From positions 1-64,000 of the forward strand of contig CACYMJ010000006.1 in the NCBI GenBank assembly GCA_902775485.1: a DNA stretch of 64,000 nucleotides, in the 5' to 3' direction. Source of the DNA: an uncultured Lachnospiraceae bacterium (GTDB lineage Bacteria > Bacillota > Clostridia > Lachnospirales > Lachnospiraceae). A model generated the notes under the pieces. It saw only the letters and a list, made by a program, of their open reading frames with translations, did no database searches and was not told where the DNA came from. Positions 1 to 9,033 of this stretch are shown piece by piece; position 1 is the first letter of the stretch, and every line of letters starts with the position of its first letter. The position numbers were made by a program, and so were the translations under genes.

Positions 1-1
1 T

Positions 2-775
2 ACTCTCGAGGATGCTATCTACGTGAGTATGAAAAACGATATCTCATTTGTCTTCTGCGACAGTTTGAACCTTTACGAACACCAGTCAACATTAAATCCT
101 AATCTTCCGCTTCGGAATCTGTTCTATGTATCAGATCTGTTACAGGAGATGACAGCAGAGATGAACCTATATGGGAGCAGGCGGCTGGAGATCGCAACAC
201 CGAGGTTTATCATGTTTTATAACGGTGAGGATGATCCGGGAGATGTAAGCGAGTACCGCTTGTCTGAGATGTTTGTAAAGGCCGAGGAAGAACCGCAGCT
301 GGAACTGATTGTAAAGATAGTAAATATCAATGATGGGCAGAACAACAGAGTACTCAATAACTGTAAGACTCTTCGGGAGTATTCGCAGTTTGTAGCCATG
401 ATCCGTACTAATCGTAAGACAATGGGTATTGAGGACGCCGTCAGAAGAACAGTTGATGATTGTATCAGACAGGACATACTGCGTGAGTTCCTGCTTAAGC
501 ACAAGACGAGGGTTATAAAGATGAGCATACTATACGAATATGATGAGAAGAAACAGAGAAGGCTTGATCGGGAAGAAGGTCGGGAAGAAGGCCGTGAAGA
601 AGGCCGTGAAGAAGGTCTGATCGAACTGGTTCAAATTAAGGTCGCAAAGAATAAATCGATCGAGACCATAGCGGATGAACTTGAGACTACGGTAGACGAG
701 ATTAGGCCTATTTATGAAGCAGTGAAAGCTGCAGCGGTAGATGCCGATCCAATGGAGGTTTATTCTAAACTTTGA
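2..775 (+). CDS. Rpn family recombination-promoting nuclease / PD-(D/E)XK transposase-like protein (5' end outside window)
   Basis: The reading frame is open back to the first base, so the true start lies upstream; the GTG at 23 is not a convincing start. Visible features are the EHQS and NPNLPLRNLFYVSDLL region, a TPRFIMFYNG strand and the KTLREYSQFVAMIRTN segment. These are typical of the Rpn/PD-(D/E)XK 'transposase' family common in Lachnospiraceae. The catalytic N-terminal motifs are mostly lost off the window edge. The C-terminal part holds a GREE tetrapeptide repeat encoded by near-identical 12-base units (about 568-617), then a small helical domain ending MEVYSKL. Rpn proteins are DNA endonucleases; E. 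coli members have been linked to recombination and to phage defence. No recombinase genes are adjacent. The family call is confident; the activity of this copy is not known. Confidence 0.8.
   Translation, partial: TLEDAIYVSMKNDISFVFCDSLNLYEHQSTLNPNLPLRNLFYVSDLLQEMTAEMNLYGSRRLEIATPRFIMFYNGEDDPGDVSEYRLSEMFVKAEEEPQLELIVKIVNINDGQNNRVLNNCKTLREYSQFVAMIRTNRKTMGIEDAVRRTVDDCIRQDILREFLLKHKTRVIKMSILYEYDEKKQRRLDREEGREEGREEGREEGLIELVQIKVAKNKSIETIADELETTVDEIRPIYEAVKAAAVDADPMEVYSKL
521..775 (+). CDS. Possible intragenic RpnS-like C-terminal product
   Basis: An in-frame ATG at 521 inside the Rpn-type gene is preceded by GAGGG at 508-512, eight bases upstream, a plausible ribosome binding site. It would give an 84-residue product with the GREE repeat and the C-terminal helical domain. 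In E. coli rpn genes, a small C-terminal protein is translated from within the long gene and inhibits the toxic nuclease. The same start context recurs in the separate downstream copy at 851. This is an inference from sequence and precedent, and expression is unproven. Confidence 0.35.
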   Translation: MSILYEYDEKKQRRLDREEGREEGREEGREEGLIELVQIKVAKNKSIETIADELETTVDEIRPIYEAVKAAAVDADPMEVYSKL

Positions 776-777
776 AG

Positions 778-806
778 TGTGTCAAAGGGACGGTTCTTTT
801 GACACA
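778..806. repeat. REP-like hairpin between the Rpn gene and its partial copy
   Basis: Nine-base arms TGTGTCAAA (778-786) and TTTGACACA (798-806) flank the 11-base loop GGGACGGTTCT. From memory this hairpin resembles a short element dispersed in many anaerobe genomes. It starts two bases after the Rpn stop codon and ends where the duplicated Rpn sequence begins (804), so it marks the recombination or insertion junction. There is no T-tract, so it is not a typical terminator. Confidence 0.6.
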
Positions 807-1081
807 TACTGCGTGAGTTCCTGCTTAAGCACAAGACGAGGGTTATAGAGATGAGCATATTATATGAATATGATGAGAAGAAACAGAGAAGGCTCGATCG
901 GGAAGAAGGTCGCGAAATCGCGATGGTTCAACTTGTTCAAAAGAAAATCGCTAAGAACAAAACAATCGAGACCATAGCGGATGAACTTGAAACAACCGTC
1001 GACGAGATTAGGCCGATATATGATACTGTAAAGAACTTCCCGGCTGATGCCAATCCAATGGAGGTTTATTCTCATCTTTGA
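804..1081 (+). repeat. Partial direct duplication of the Rpn gene 3' end
   Basis: This segment repeats the sequence starting at 474 nearly base for base (ACATACTGCGTGAGTTCC onward) through the end of the gene. It lacks most of the GREE-encoding 12-base repeats and has scattered substitutions. Homology starts exactly at the right arm of the REP-like hairpin. The copy therefore descends from an Rpn gene that lost its 5' part. Confidence 0.85.
851..1081 (+). CDS. Stand-alone Rpn C-terminal domain protein (remnant or RpnS-like antitoxin)
   Basis: A 76-residue reading frame starts MSILYEYDEKKQRRLDREEG, matching the internal methionine at 521 of the preceding gene. A TGA at 800-802 closes the frame upstream, so no longer product is possible. 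GAGGG at 838-842 sits eight bases before the ATG, as in the parent gene. The frame has stayed open through the C-terminal helical domain and ends MEVYSHL in place of MEVYSKL, and it keeps only one GREE unit. It may be a simple 3' remnant, but the preserved frame and start make an expressed small inhibitor of the neighbouring Rpn nuclease plausible. Confidence 0.5.
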   Translation: MSILYEYDEKKQRRLDREEGREIAMVQLVQKKIAKNKTIETIADELETTVDEIRPIYDTVKNFPADANPMEVYSHL

Positions 1082-1113
1082 TAGTAGTGGATAAATATTC
1101 CGAATGCGTTTTG

Positions 1114-1157
1114 CCGGATGTATGTGAGAATTGTTTCTCATACATCCGGTTTTATAT
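1114..1157 (+). terminator. Rho-independent terminator after the Rpn remnant
   Basis: CCGGATGTA...TGAGAA (1114-1130) pairs with TTCTCATACATCCGG (1135-1149) around the loop TTGT, with a two-base bulge. A T-rich run (TTTTATATTT) follows. It closes the Rpn unit and separates it from the ligase gene. Confidence 0.75.
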
Positions 1158-1184
1158 TTCAAAGGTCTCAAATACTTGAATTTC

Positions 1185-1213
1185 TTGACATACGTTATAT
1201 GGTGATATAAAGT
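1185..1213 (+). promoter_or_regulatory. Candidate SigA promoter of the acyl ligase gene
   Basis: A perfect TTGACA at 1185-1190 is followed by TATAAA at 1206-1211 (15-base spacer) or TAAAGT at 1208-1213 (17-base spacer). It lies between the upstream terminator and the ligase start. The spacing of the better -10 hexamer is short, so the exact -10 is uncertain. Confidence 0.4.
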
Positions 1214-1263
1214 TTTAGTTGATTTTTTGCATTTTAATTACAAAGTGACTTGACAGATATGAC

Positions 1264-3021
<1,758 letters not shown>

Positions 3022-3039
3022 AGAATGATAAATTGACTG

Positions 3040-3068
3040 TTGACGAAACAGTTTGCATAGTTTATCCT
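3040..3068 (+). promoter_or_regulatory. SigA promoter of the SAM riboswitch-metK unit
   Basis: TTGACG (3040-3045) and TATCCT (3063-3068) are separated by exactly 17 bases. Transcription would start near 3075, about 14 bases before the riboswitch P1 stem. Confidence 0.55.
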
Positions 3069-3088
3069 ATACACGAACTAAATAGTTG

Positions 3089-3192
3089 TTCTCTTATTCA
3101 GAGTGGTGGAGATACATAGGATCTGTGAAGCCACGGCAACCCCTTCGGGAAGGTGCCAACCTGAGCGAGCAATCGAACAATAAGAGGATTTA
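3089..3192 (+). promoter_or_regulatory. SAM-I (S-box) riboswitch
   Basis: The S-box core is visible in order: CTCTTATTCAGAG, GTGGTGGAGA, GATCTGTGAAGCC, GGCAACC, a TTCG-capped hairpin, AAGGTGCCAACC and the closing strand AATAAGAGGA (3179-3188). P1 pairs about 3089-3098 with 3179-3188. Binding of S-adenosylmethionine should stabilise P1 and let the downstream terminator form, switching off metK when SAM is abundant. Confidence 0.93.
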
Positions 3193-3210
3193 AAACAATA
3201 AGAGGATTTA
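3176..3210 (+). repeat. Tandem duplication of the riboswitch P1/antiterminator strand
   Basis: AACAATAAGAGGATTTA occurs at 3176-3192 and again at 3194-3210, with a period of 18. It contains AATAAGAGGA, which can pair either with the P1 5' strand or, with one mismatch, with TCCGCTTATT (3224-3233) of the terminator. The switch therefore has two copies of its switching strand. Confidence 0.9.
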
Positions 3211-3223
3211 ATTGAAACCTAAG

Positions 3224-3256
3224 TCCGCTTATTCCTATGATGAGCGGATTTTTTAT
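3224..3256 (+). terminator. Riboswitch-controlled terminator before metK
   Basis: TCCGCT (3224-3229) pairs with AGCGGA (3243-3248), followed by TTTTTTTA. The 5' arm and its continuation CTTATT are complementary to the AATAAG strands upstream, as expected for a terminator/antiterminator pair. Confidence 0.8.
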
Positions 3257-3286
3257 GGCTCTTTAAGAGCACGGAAAGGAGACTAA

Positions 3287-4468
3287 ATGGAAAAGTTTTT
3301 ATTCACGTCCGAGTCCGTAACCGAGGGACATCCCGACAAGGTCTGTGATGCGATCTCAGATGCGATCCTTGATGCATGCATGCAGCAGGATCCCATGAGC
3401 CGTGTTGCATGTGAGACTGCATGCTGCACAGGTTTTGTACTGATCACAGGTGAGATCACAACAAACGCATATGTTGATATGCAGAAGGTTGTCAGAGACA
3501 CGGTTAAGGAGATAGGTTACACAAAGAGCGAATACGGATTCGACGGAAATACCTGTGCGGTATTTGTTGCTATCGATGAGCAGTCAGCCGATATCGCAAT
3601 GGGAGTTGATAAGGCTCTCGAGGCAAAGAAGGGTGATCTTAAGGATGATCTTGATACAGGTGCCGGCGACCAGGGTATGATGTTCGGTTTTGCAACGAAT
3701 GAGACGGAAGAGTATATGCCTTATCCCATCTCACTTGCACACAAGCTGGCTCTTCAGCTTACCAAGGTTCGTAAGGACGGAACGCTTAAATACCTTCGCC
3801 CCGACGGAAAGAGCCAGGTTTCTGTTGAGTATGATGAGAACGGCAAGCCCCTTCGTCTTGAAGCGGTTGTTCTTTCAACTCAGCATGACGATGATGTGAC
3901 TCAGGAGCAGATCCATGAGGATATCAAGAAGTACGTATTCGATCCGGTTCTTCCCAAGGAGCTGATCGATGACAATACAAAGTTCTTCATCAATCCCACG
4001 GGGCGTTTTGTTATCGGTGGACCTCACGGTGATGCAGGTCTTACGGGACGTAAGATCATTGTTGACACATACGGCGGATACGCAAGACACGGCGGCGGTG
4101 CATTTTCCGGTAAGGACTGCACAAAGGTTGACCGTTCGGGAGCATACGCTGCAAGATACGTTGCAAAGAACATTGTTGCAGCAGGCCTTGCAGACAAGTG
4201 CGAGATACAGCTGTCATACGCGATCGGTGTTGCACAGCCCACATCCATCATGGTTGATACATTCGGTACCGGCAAGATTTCCGATGAGAAGCTTGTTGCC
4301 ATAGTAAGAGAGAACTTCGACCTTCGTCCGGCGGGTATCATCAAGATGCTCAACCTGCGTCGTCCGATCTACAAGCAGACTGCAGCATACGGTCACTTCG
4401 GACGTAATGACCTTGATCTTCCCTGGGAAGCACTTGATAAGGTTGACGCACTCAAGAAGTATCTGTAA
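3287..4468 (+). CDS. metK: S-adenosylmethionine synthetase
   Basis: This 393-residue enzyme has the usual family length and makes SAM from methionine and ATP in the cytoplasm. Visible signatures are [10 protein letters not shown] near the N-terminus, the [12 protein letters not shown] loop and [20 protein letters not shown]-type sequence around residues 244-265. The ATG follows AAGGAG at a good distance. The SAM-I riboswitch immediately upstream gives direct feedback control by the product. A strong terminator follows, so the gene appears monocistronic. Confidence 0.98.
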   Translation: MEKFLFTSESVTEGHPDKVCDAISDAILDACMQQDPMSRVACETACCTGFVLITGEITTNAYVDMQKVVRDTVKEIGYTKSEYGFDGNTCAVFVAIDEQSADIAMGVDKALEAKKGDLKDDLDTGAGDQGMMFGFATNETEEYMPYPISLAHKLALQLTKVRKDGTLKYLRPDGKSQVSVEYDENGKPLRLEAVVLSTQHDDDVTQEQIHEDIKKYVFDPVLPKELIDDNTKFFINPTGRFVIGGPHGDAGLTGRKIIVDTYGGYARHGGGAFSGKDCTKVDRSGAYAARYVAKNIVAAGLADKCEIQLSYAIGVAQPTSIMVDTFGTGKISDEKLVAIVRENFDLRPAGIIKMLNLRRPIYKQTAAYGHFGRNDLDLPWEALDKVDALKKYL

Positions 4469-4502
4469 AAAGTGTTTTAAGCAGTTAATGCACCATATAA
4501 AG

Positions 4503-4536
4503 AACAGGCAGAGGATAGTTTCTGCCTGTTTTTTTG
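4503..4536 (+). terminator. Terminator of metK
   Basis: ACAGGCAGA (4504-4512) pairs perfectly with TCTGCCTGT (4521-4529), followed by TTTTTTTG. Confidence 0.9.
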
Positions 4537-4583
4537 TGTATAATAAATGGTGCAGTCGGGGGATTTACAAAACGGAGGATGCC

Positions 4584-6941
4584 ATGAACATTGAAGAGAT
4601 CTTTGCCGAAATTGACAGATTATACAGCCAAAATGAAGGCGGTAAGGTAGAGGAATATATACTTGAGAAGTTAAGTGAGGCGGCAAAGTTGTCGGATGAG
4701 AGTGTGATGATACAGCTTCTCAACGAGCTGATAGGGCACTACCGTGAGACCGGAGAGTTTGACAAGCTTAAGGTTTTTTCGCAGAAACTTCTCGATATTC
4801 TTGAAGGAAGTTCCATCAAGGGGTCGCAGGCACATGCGACATCACTTCTTAATGTTGCAAATGCATATCGTGCGGCAGGTCTTCTGAAAGAATCAAACAG
4901 ACTGTATCAGGAGGTAAAATCGTACTATGATGCAAACGTTGCCCCTGATTCAATGTTATATGCCTCGCTTCTTAACAACATGTCACTGCTGTTTCAGGAG
5001 ATGGGAGACTATGAGAGTGCCGCTGACTGTCAGGAAAGAGCGCTTGGCATATCGCTGCTGTATCCTGAGTGTCGTATAGAACAGGCAAGCACATATGCAA
5101 ATCTGGCAACCTCGCTTATAAAGCTGGATCGCCTTGATGAGGCCGAGGATGATCTTTCAAAGGCTTTTGAACTGTTCGAGGAGGACGAGGAGCCGGACTA
5201 CCACTACAGTGCCGCGCTTTCCGCAATGGCGGAGGTAAAGTACATTCGCGGCGAATTCGATGCATCGGTCGGGTATTACGAGAAAGCTCTTGATGAGATC
5301 GAAAAGTGCGTCGGAAAGAGCAACGCATACATGATAACAAAACAGAACATGGAAGCGGCGATGCGCAAGGCACAGCAGAAAAAATCTTCACAGGGCAGAC
5401 CGGCTGACGGCATATCGGGACTGGATATATCGCGTAAGTATTATGAGCAGTATGGCAAACCCATGATCCACGGAATGTTTCCCGAATACGAGGACAGGAT
5501 CGCGGTCGGTCTTGTCGGGGAAGGGAGCGAGTGCTTCGGATTTGATGATGAGATAAGCCGTGATCATGACTATGGTCCGGGATTTGTCATGTGGCTTAAT
5601 AAAAAAGACTATAAAAAGATCGGAAAGGATCTGCAGAAGGAATATGACATGCTCCCCAAGGAGTATATGGGATATAAGAGGCTTGAGACCCCGGAGGCCG
5701 GAAAGAGAGTCGGAGTATTTACGATCAACCGGTTCTGTAAAAAACATCTGGGGATTAAGAGCGTACCCGAAACAGACGAGGAATGGCTTTCGATCGGTGA
5801 TGAGAGCTTTGCGCATATGGTAAACGGAGAGGTATTTACCGATGAGCCCGGTGTCATCTCGGCGATCCGGACAGAGCTTATGAAATATTATCCGGACAGG
5901 GTATGGCGCTGCAAGATCGCACGCTGTGCGGCCGCAATGTCACAGACAGGGCAGTATAATTATGCGCGTATGTTAAGGCGCGGCGACAGGGTTACGGCAT
6001 CGGTATGCCTCGCCGAATTCATCAGACAGACAATGCAGATGATGTATTATATTAACCGTAGTTACGCTCCGTATTACAAATGGATGTACAGGGGACTTGA
6101 ACGGTTTGAGAATGCCGGGGCGGTCAGGGAAAGGATAGCATCTCTTGCCGATGCCGGCTGTGCAGGAGAAAACACTGTCGATATCATTGAAGACATATGT
6201 ACAATGATACTCCATGAATTGGCAGGGATGGGCCTTGTAAGGGATGAAGACAATTACCTTGATCATCATGTTCATGAGATAATGAACGGCATTAAAAGCG
6301 ATGATGGCAATAAGAGCAGAGACATGAACATGATCCTGAAGGATGATCTTATCGACAAGATCATAGATCTTGAGTGGAATGCATTTGATAAGGTTGAGAA
6401 TGCGGGCGGAAGAGCAAGCTGTCAGGATGATCACGAAACGTTTTATATTATGAGAAAGTCTCAGTACATGCTCTGGGATGAACAGATGCTTGCATCATTT
6501 ATAAATGATTTTGAACAGGCAAATGCAAGAGGATGGAATCTTATCACGGAAAAATACGGCCGTATGGAAGAGAGTACGGCCCCGGAAGAGTATGCGAAGA
6601 TAAGGGACAGCCTTCCTGAAATATCCGATGAAAAGAAACAGATCATAGAAGCGATCGTTGCCGTACAGGTCGGAATGATGGAAGAGTTTGCAGGTGAGTA
6701 TCCGAAGGCAGCAGGCGAGGCCAGAAGCATTCACACGTCGGAGGATGGTCCGTTTAATACTTCATACGAGACATATCTTCGCGGAGAGATATCGACCTAT
6801 TCCGATGAAACACTCGCACTTTACGGTCGCTTTGTTGCAGCGATGGCACAGTCCGGCCGCAACATAGCAAAGGAGACCATCGGAAACTCCGCACTCCTGT
6901 ACGGTTATTCATCACTTGACGATATGGAGTCAAAGCTTTGA
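4584..6941 (+). CDS. TPR - DUF4037 - DUF4125 fusion protein
   Basis: The 785-residue protein starts at ATG 4584, preceded by GGAGG at 4574-4578; the frame is open further upstream but runs through the metK terminator. Residues 1 to about 265 are tetratricopeptide-type helical repeats. A DUF4037 region follows, with GLVGEGSECFGFDDEIS and HDYGPGF at about 308-335, reminiscent of a nucleotidyltransferase fold. The last 200 or so residues, containing ECRAS-like GGRASCQDD and QYMLWDEQ, match DUF4125. Both domains are of unknown function. The stop codon overlaps the start of the DNA glycosylase gene, so the two are translationally coupled. A role in nucleotide or nucleic-acid metabolism is possible but is inference. 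Confidence 0.75.
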   Translation: MNIEEIFAEIDRLYSQNEGGKVEEYILEKLSEAAKLSDESVMIQLLNELIGHYRETGEFDKLKVFSQKLLDILEGSSIKGSQAHATSLLNVANAYRAAGLLKESNRLYQEVKSYYDANVAPDSMLYASLLNNMSLLFQEMGDYESAADCQERALGISLLYPECRIEQASTYANLATSLIKLDRLDEAEDDLSKAFELFEEDEEPDYHYSAALSAMAEVKYIRGEFDASVGYYEKALDEIEKCVGKSNAYMITKQNMEAAMRKAQQKKSSQGRPADGISGLDISRKYYEQYGKPMIHGMFPEYEDRIAVGLVGEGSECFGFDDEISRDHDYGPGFVMWLNKKDYKKIGKDLQKEYDMLPKEYMGYKRLETPEAGKRVGVFTINRFCKKHLGIKSVPETDEEWLSIGDESFAHMVNGEVFTDEPGVISAIRTELMKYYPDRVWRCKIARCAAAMSQTGQYNYARMLRRGDRVTASVCLAEFIRQTMQMMYYINRSYAPYYKWMYRGLERFENAGAVRERIASLADAGCAGENTVDIIEDICTMILHELAGMGLVRDEDNYLDHHVHEIMNGIKSDDGNKSRDMNMILKDDLIDKIIDLEWNAFDKVENAGGRASCQDDHETFYIMRKSQYMLWDEQMLASFINDFEQANARGWNLITEKYGRMEESTAPEEYAKIRDSLPEISDEKKQIIEAIVAVQVGMMEEFAGEYPKAAGEARSIHTSEDGPFNTSYETYLRGEISTYSDETLALYGRFVAAMAQSGRNIAKETIGNSALLYGYSSLDDMESKL

Positions 6942-7756
6942 AGTTAACGATAGAAGACGATTTCGATCTTGATAAGATAATTGACAGCGGACAATGCTTC
7001 AGACCACGCAGGATCTCAGAGGGAGCATATGTGTTTGTAACGGGCGATCATCGTGTTGAGATCGTGGATGAGACTCTTCTGTCAGGACAAAAGAATAAAA
7101 AAGGATGGGACGGCGTTACCGAACTGACCGTCTCGTGCACAAAAAAAGAATGGGATATCTGGCATTCGTACTTTGACCTTGATACGGACTATAAAAAGAT
7201 CAGAAGAAGCATCCCCAAGGACGAGGTGTTTCTGAAAAGAGCAGCAGACGCCGGTGCAGGTATCAGGATACTTAAGCAGGACAAGTTTGAGATGCTCATC
7301 AGTTTTATCATCTCCCAGAGAAAGAGCATTCCGGCCATCAGGACAAGCGTGGAAAGACTGGTTGATATGTACGGACATGACGGGTTCTTTCCGAAACCGT
7401 CGGATATGCTTCGTGCAACGGATGAGGAGCTTGCATCATGCGGACTCGGTTACCGCCTGCCCTATATCCGCAAAGCCGTTGAGCGCATCGCACTGCAGGA
7501 TACAGATCTTAACGCGCTCGACAATCTGCCGGATGAGGAACTGTTTGAGGAGTTAAAAACGTTTGCCGGTGTCGGAGACAAGGTGGCAAACTGTGTGGAG
7601 CTGTTTGCATACCACAGGACGGGACGTGCTCCGGTCGATACATGGATCGCCCGCATAATAAACGAGCAGTATGACGGCATCAATCCATTTCCGCGCTACG
7701 GAAATGTTGCCGGCATCATGCAGCAGTATATGTTCTATTATGTACTTAGGAAATGA
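6938..7756 (+). CDS. OGG-type DNA N-glycosylase/AP lyase (HhH-GPD)
   Basis: The 272-residue protein resembles 8-oxoguanine DNA glycosylase. It has an OGG_N-like N-terminal domain with DSGQCFRPRRI, then a helix-hairpin-helix region with the catalytic lysine in GVGDKVANC (Lys215) and the conserved aspartate in PVDTWI (Asp234). It would excise oxidised purines and nick the strand by beta elimination. The proposed TTG start (6938-6940) overlaps the previous stop codon by four bases; no later ATG keeps the conserved N-terminus. Another member of the HhH-GPD family is possible, but the OGG1-like motif order favours this call. Confidence 0.88.
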   Translation: MKLTIEDDFDLDKIIDSGQCFRPRRISEGAYVFVTGDHRVEIVDETLLSGQKNKKGWDGVTELTVSCTKKEWDIWHSYFDLDTDYKKIRRSIPKDEVFLKRAADAGAGIRILKQDKFEMLISFIISQRKSIPAIRTSVERLVDMYGHDGFFPKPSDMLRATDEELASCGLGYRLPYIRKAVERIALQDTDLNALDNLPDEELFEELKTFAGVGDKVANCVELFAYHRTGRAPVDTWIARIINEQYDGINPFPRYGNVAGIMQQYMFYYVLRK

Positions 7757-7800
7757 GCGGGAGCGCGTTTTTGAGGAATATGTTATGATCCGTACACGTA

Positions 7801-8889
7801 TTACTTTAGTATAAACTCAATACCAATTGTATTGTCTGCTGCCTTTACATTTGCGTATGCTCCGGATATGATCGGCATTTGCGGAAACTGATGTCCGATA
7901 TCAAGATCCATCAGTATGGGAACATTATATTTTCCGAGTATCCCGAGCACTGCATCATAGTGGTCAAATTCACCGAACGTATCATCAAATCTCAGAGGCC
8001 GTCCGATAAGAAATCCGTTTACATGATCAAACCAACCGGCGTTTTCCATCTGCCATAGTGCACGCCGTATCGACATTACGGACAGATCGCAGCTTTCCAG
8101 GAACCATATGATCCCGTCCTCTTTATATCTGTCGGTAAATTCCGAGACCCTATCAAACTTTGTACCTGCAAGATTTACCAGACAGTCCATGCATCCTCCG
8201 ATGAGCCTTCCCGAAACAGAGACGGAGCTTACGGGAGCAGGGCCTTCGTACAGGAACTGTTTATATGCGTAAACGTCGAAGGTATCCCCTGTTTTTTCAT
8301 TGGTCCATTTTCCTATCGGAGCATCTTTTTTTGACGCGGTATCATCAGTATCTTCGACATCGCCGCCCCAAACGTCTTTGTACCATTTATCGTAATTTGT
8401 TACGGACAGTTTGCTGCCGCATAATATATCAAACGCATCATCGACACAGCGATGGTGATCGTTTGTAAACTTTGATGCGCAAACGGAGTAAACGGATGCC
8501 GTATCGGTAAGCGTGTTCAAAAGAAACGTAAGGTTTGTGTTGTCGGAGTATCCCATAAACCATTTGGGAGGGGCATTTTTGATCCCGTCAAAATCAACGA
8601 AAGGCAGTATCTCGCACATCAGCTCTCCGCCGCCGCACGATATGATCACATCACTCTTATCGTTTTTGAAAAAATCGTTAACCTCATCCGCACATTTTTG
8701 CGGATGATTACTGATACCGGTACCTTCATCGCAAAAGCAGTTCGGTCCCGTTACGGTTTTGTAACCAAGATCCGAAAACCGGCGAAGAGATTCCTCAAAA
8801 TCTGACCGGTAAGGCTCGGTTGCACATCCGAAACTTGGAGCTATAAAACCGATACGGCCACCTTTGCTTAAAAACCGCGGGTATCTCAT
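7801..8889 (-). CDS. S66 family LD-carboxypeptidase / MccF-like serine peptidase
   Basis: The 362-residue protein opens with GGRIGFIAPSFG, as in S66 enzymes. The Ser-Glu-His triad is visible: Ser115 in MGYSDNTNL, Glu265 in FLESCD and His333 in DIGHQFPQMP. Family members either cleave the tetrapeptide L-Lys/meso-DAP-D-Ala bond in murein recycling (LdcA) or hydrolyse microcin C-type aminoacyl-adenylates (MccF). There is no signal peptide, so it acts in the cytoplasm. It stands alone on the minus strand, convergent with the glycosylase gene and divergent from the HerA-like gene. Sequence alone does not separate the two activities. Confidence 0.88.
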   Translation of the reverse strand: MRYPRFLSKGGRIGFIAPSFGCATEPYRSDFEESLRRFSDLGYKTVTGPNCFCDEGTGISNHPQKCADEVNDFFKNDKSDVIISCGGGELMCEILPFVDFDGIKNAPPKWFMGYSDNTNLTFLLNTLTDTASVYSVCASKFTNDHHRCVDDAFDILCGSKLSVTNYDKWYKDVWGGDVEDTDDTASKKDAPIGKWTNEKTGDTFDVYAYKQFLYEGPAPVSSVSVSGRLIGGCMDCLVNLAGTKFDRVSEFTDRYKEDGIIWFLESCDLSVMSIRRALWQMENAGWFDHVNGFLIGRPLRFDDTFGEFDHYDAVLGILGKYNVPILMDLDIGHQFPQMPIISGAYANVKAADNTIGIEFILK

Positions 8890-8974
8890 GCTTTTTCTCC
8901 TTTATCAAACACTGCCGACATGAAAACATATCATCCGAAACGTATCAGAAGCTTTCCCACTGACACCGTGTATA

Positions 8975-8983
8975 TGTTATAAT
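8975..8983 (+). promoter_or_regulatory. Extended -10 promoter of the HerA-like gene
   Basis: TGTTATAAT (TG at 8975-8976, TATAAT at 8978-8983) is a perfect extended -10 element about 50 bases before the start codon. No good -35 hexamer lies at the proper distance, as is usual for extended -10 promoters. Confidence 0.55.
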
Positions 8984-9033
8984 ATACGATATTGTTTGTT
9001 AAGTAAATTCACCGTTTGACAAGGAGGGTTTGT

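Noticed and set aside
1-1081. Active insertion sequence at the left edge
   Set aside because: The Rpn protein is called 'putative transposase' in many annotations, but no terminal inverted repeats or target duplications flank it, and Rpn proteins are nucleases rather than proven transposases.
7757-7800. Shared terminator between the convergent glycosylase and carboxypeptidase genes
   Set aside because: GC-rich bases followed by TTTTT are present, but no convincing stem could be paired.
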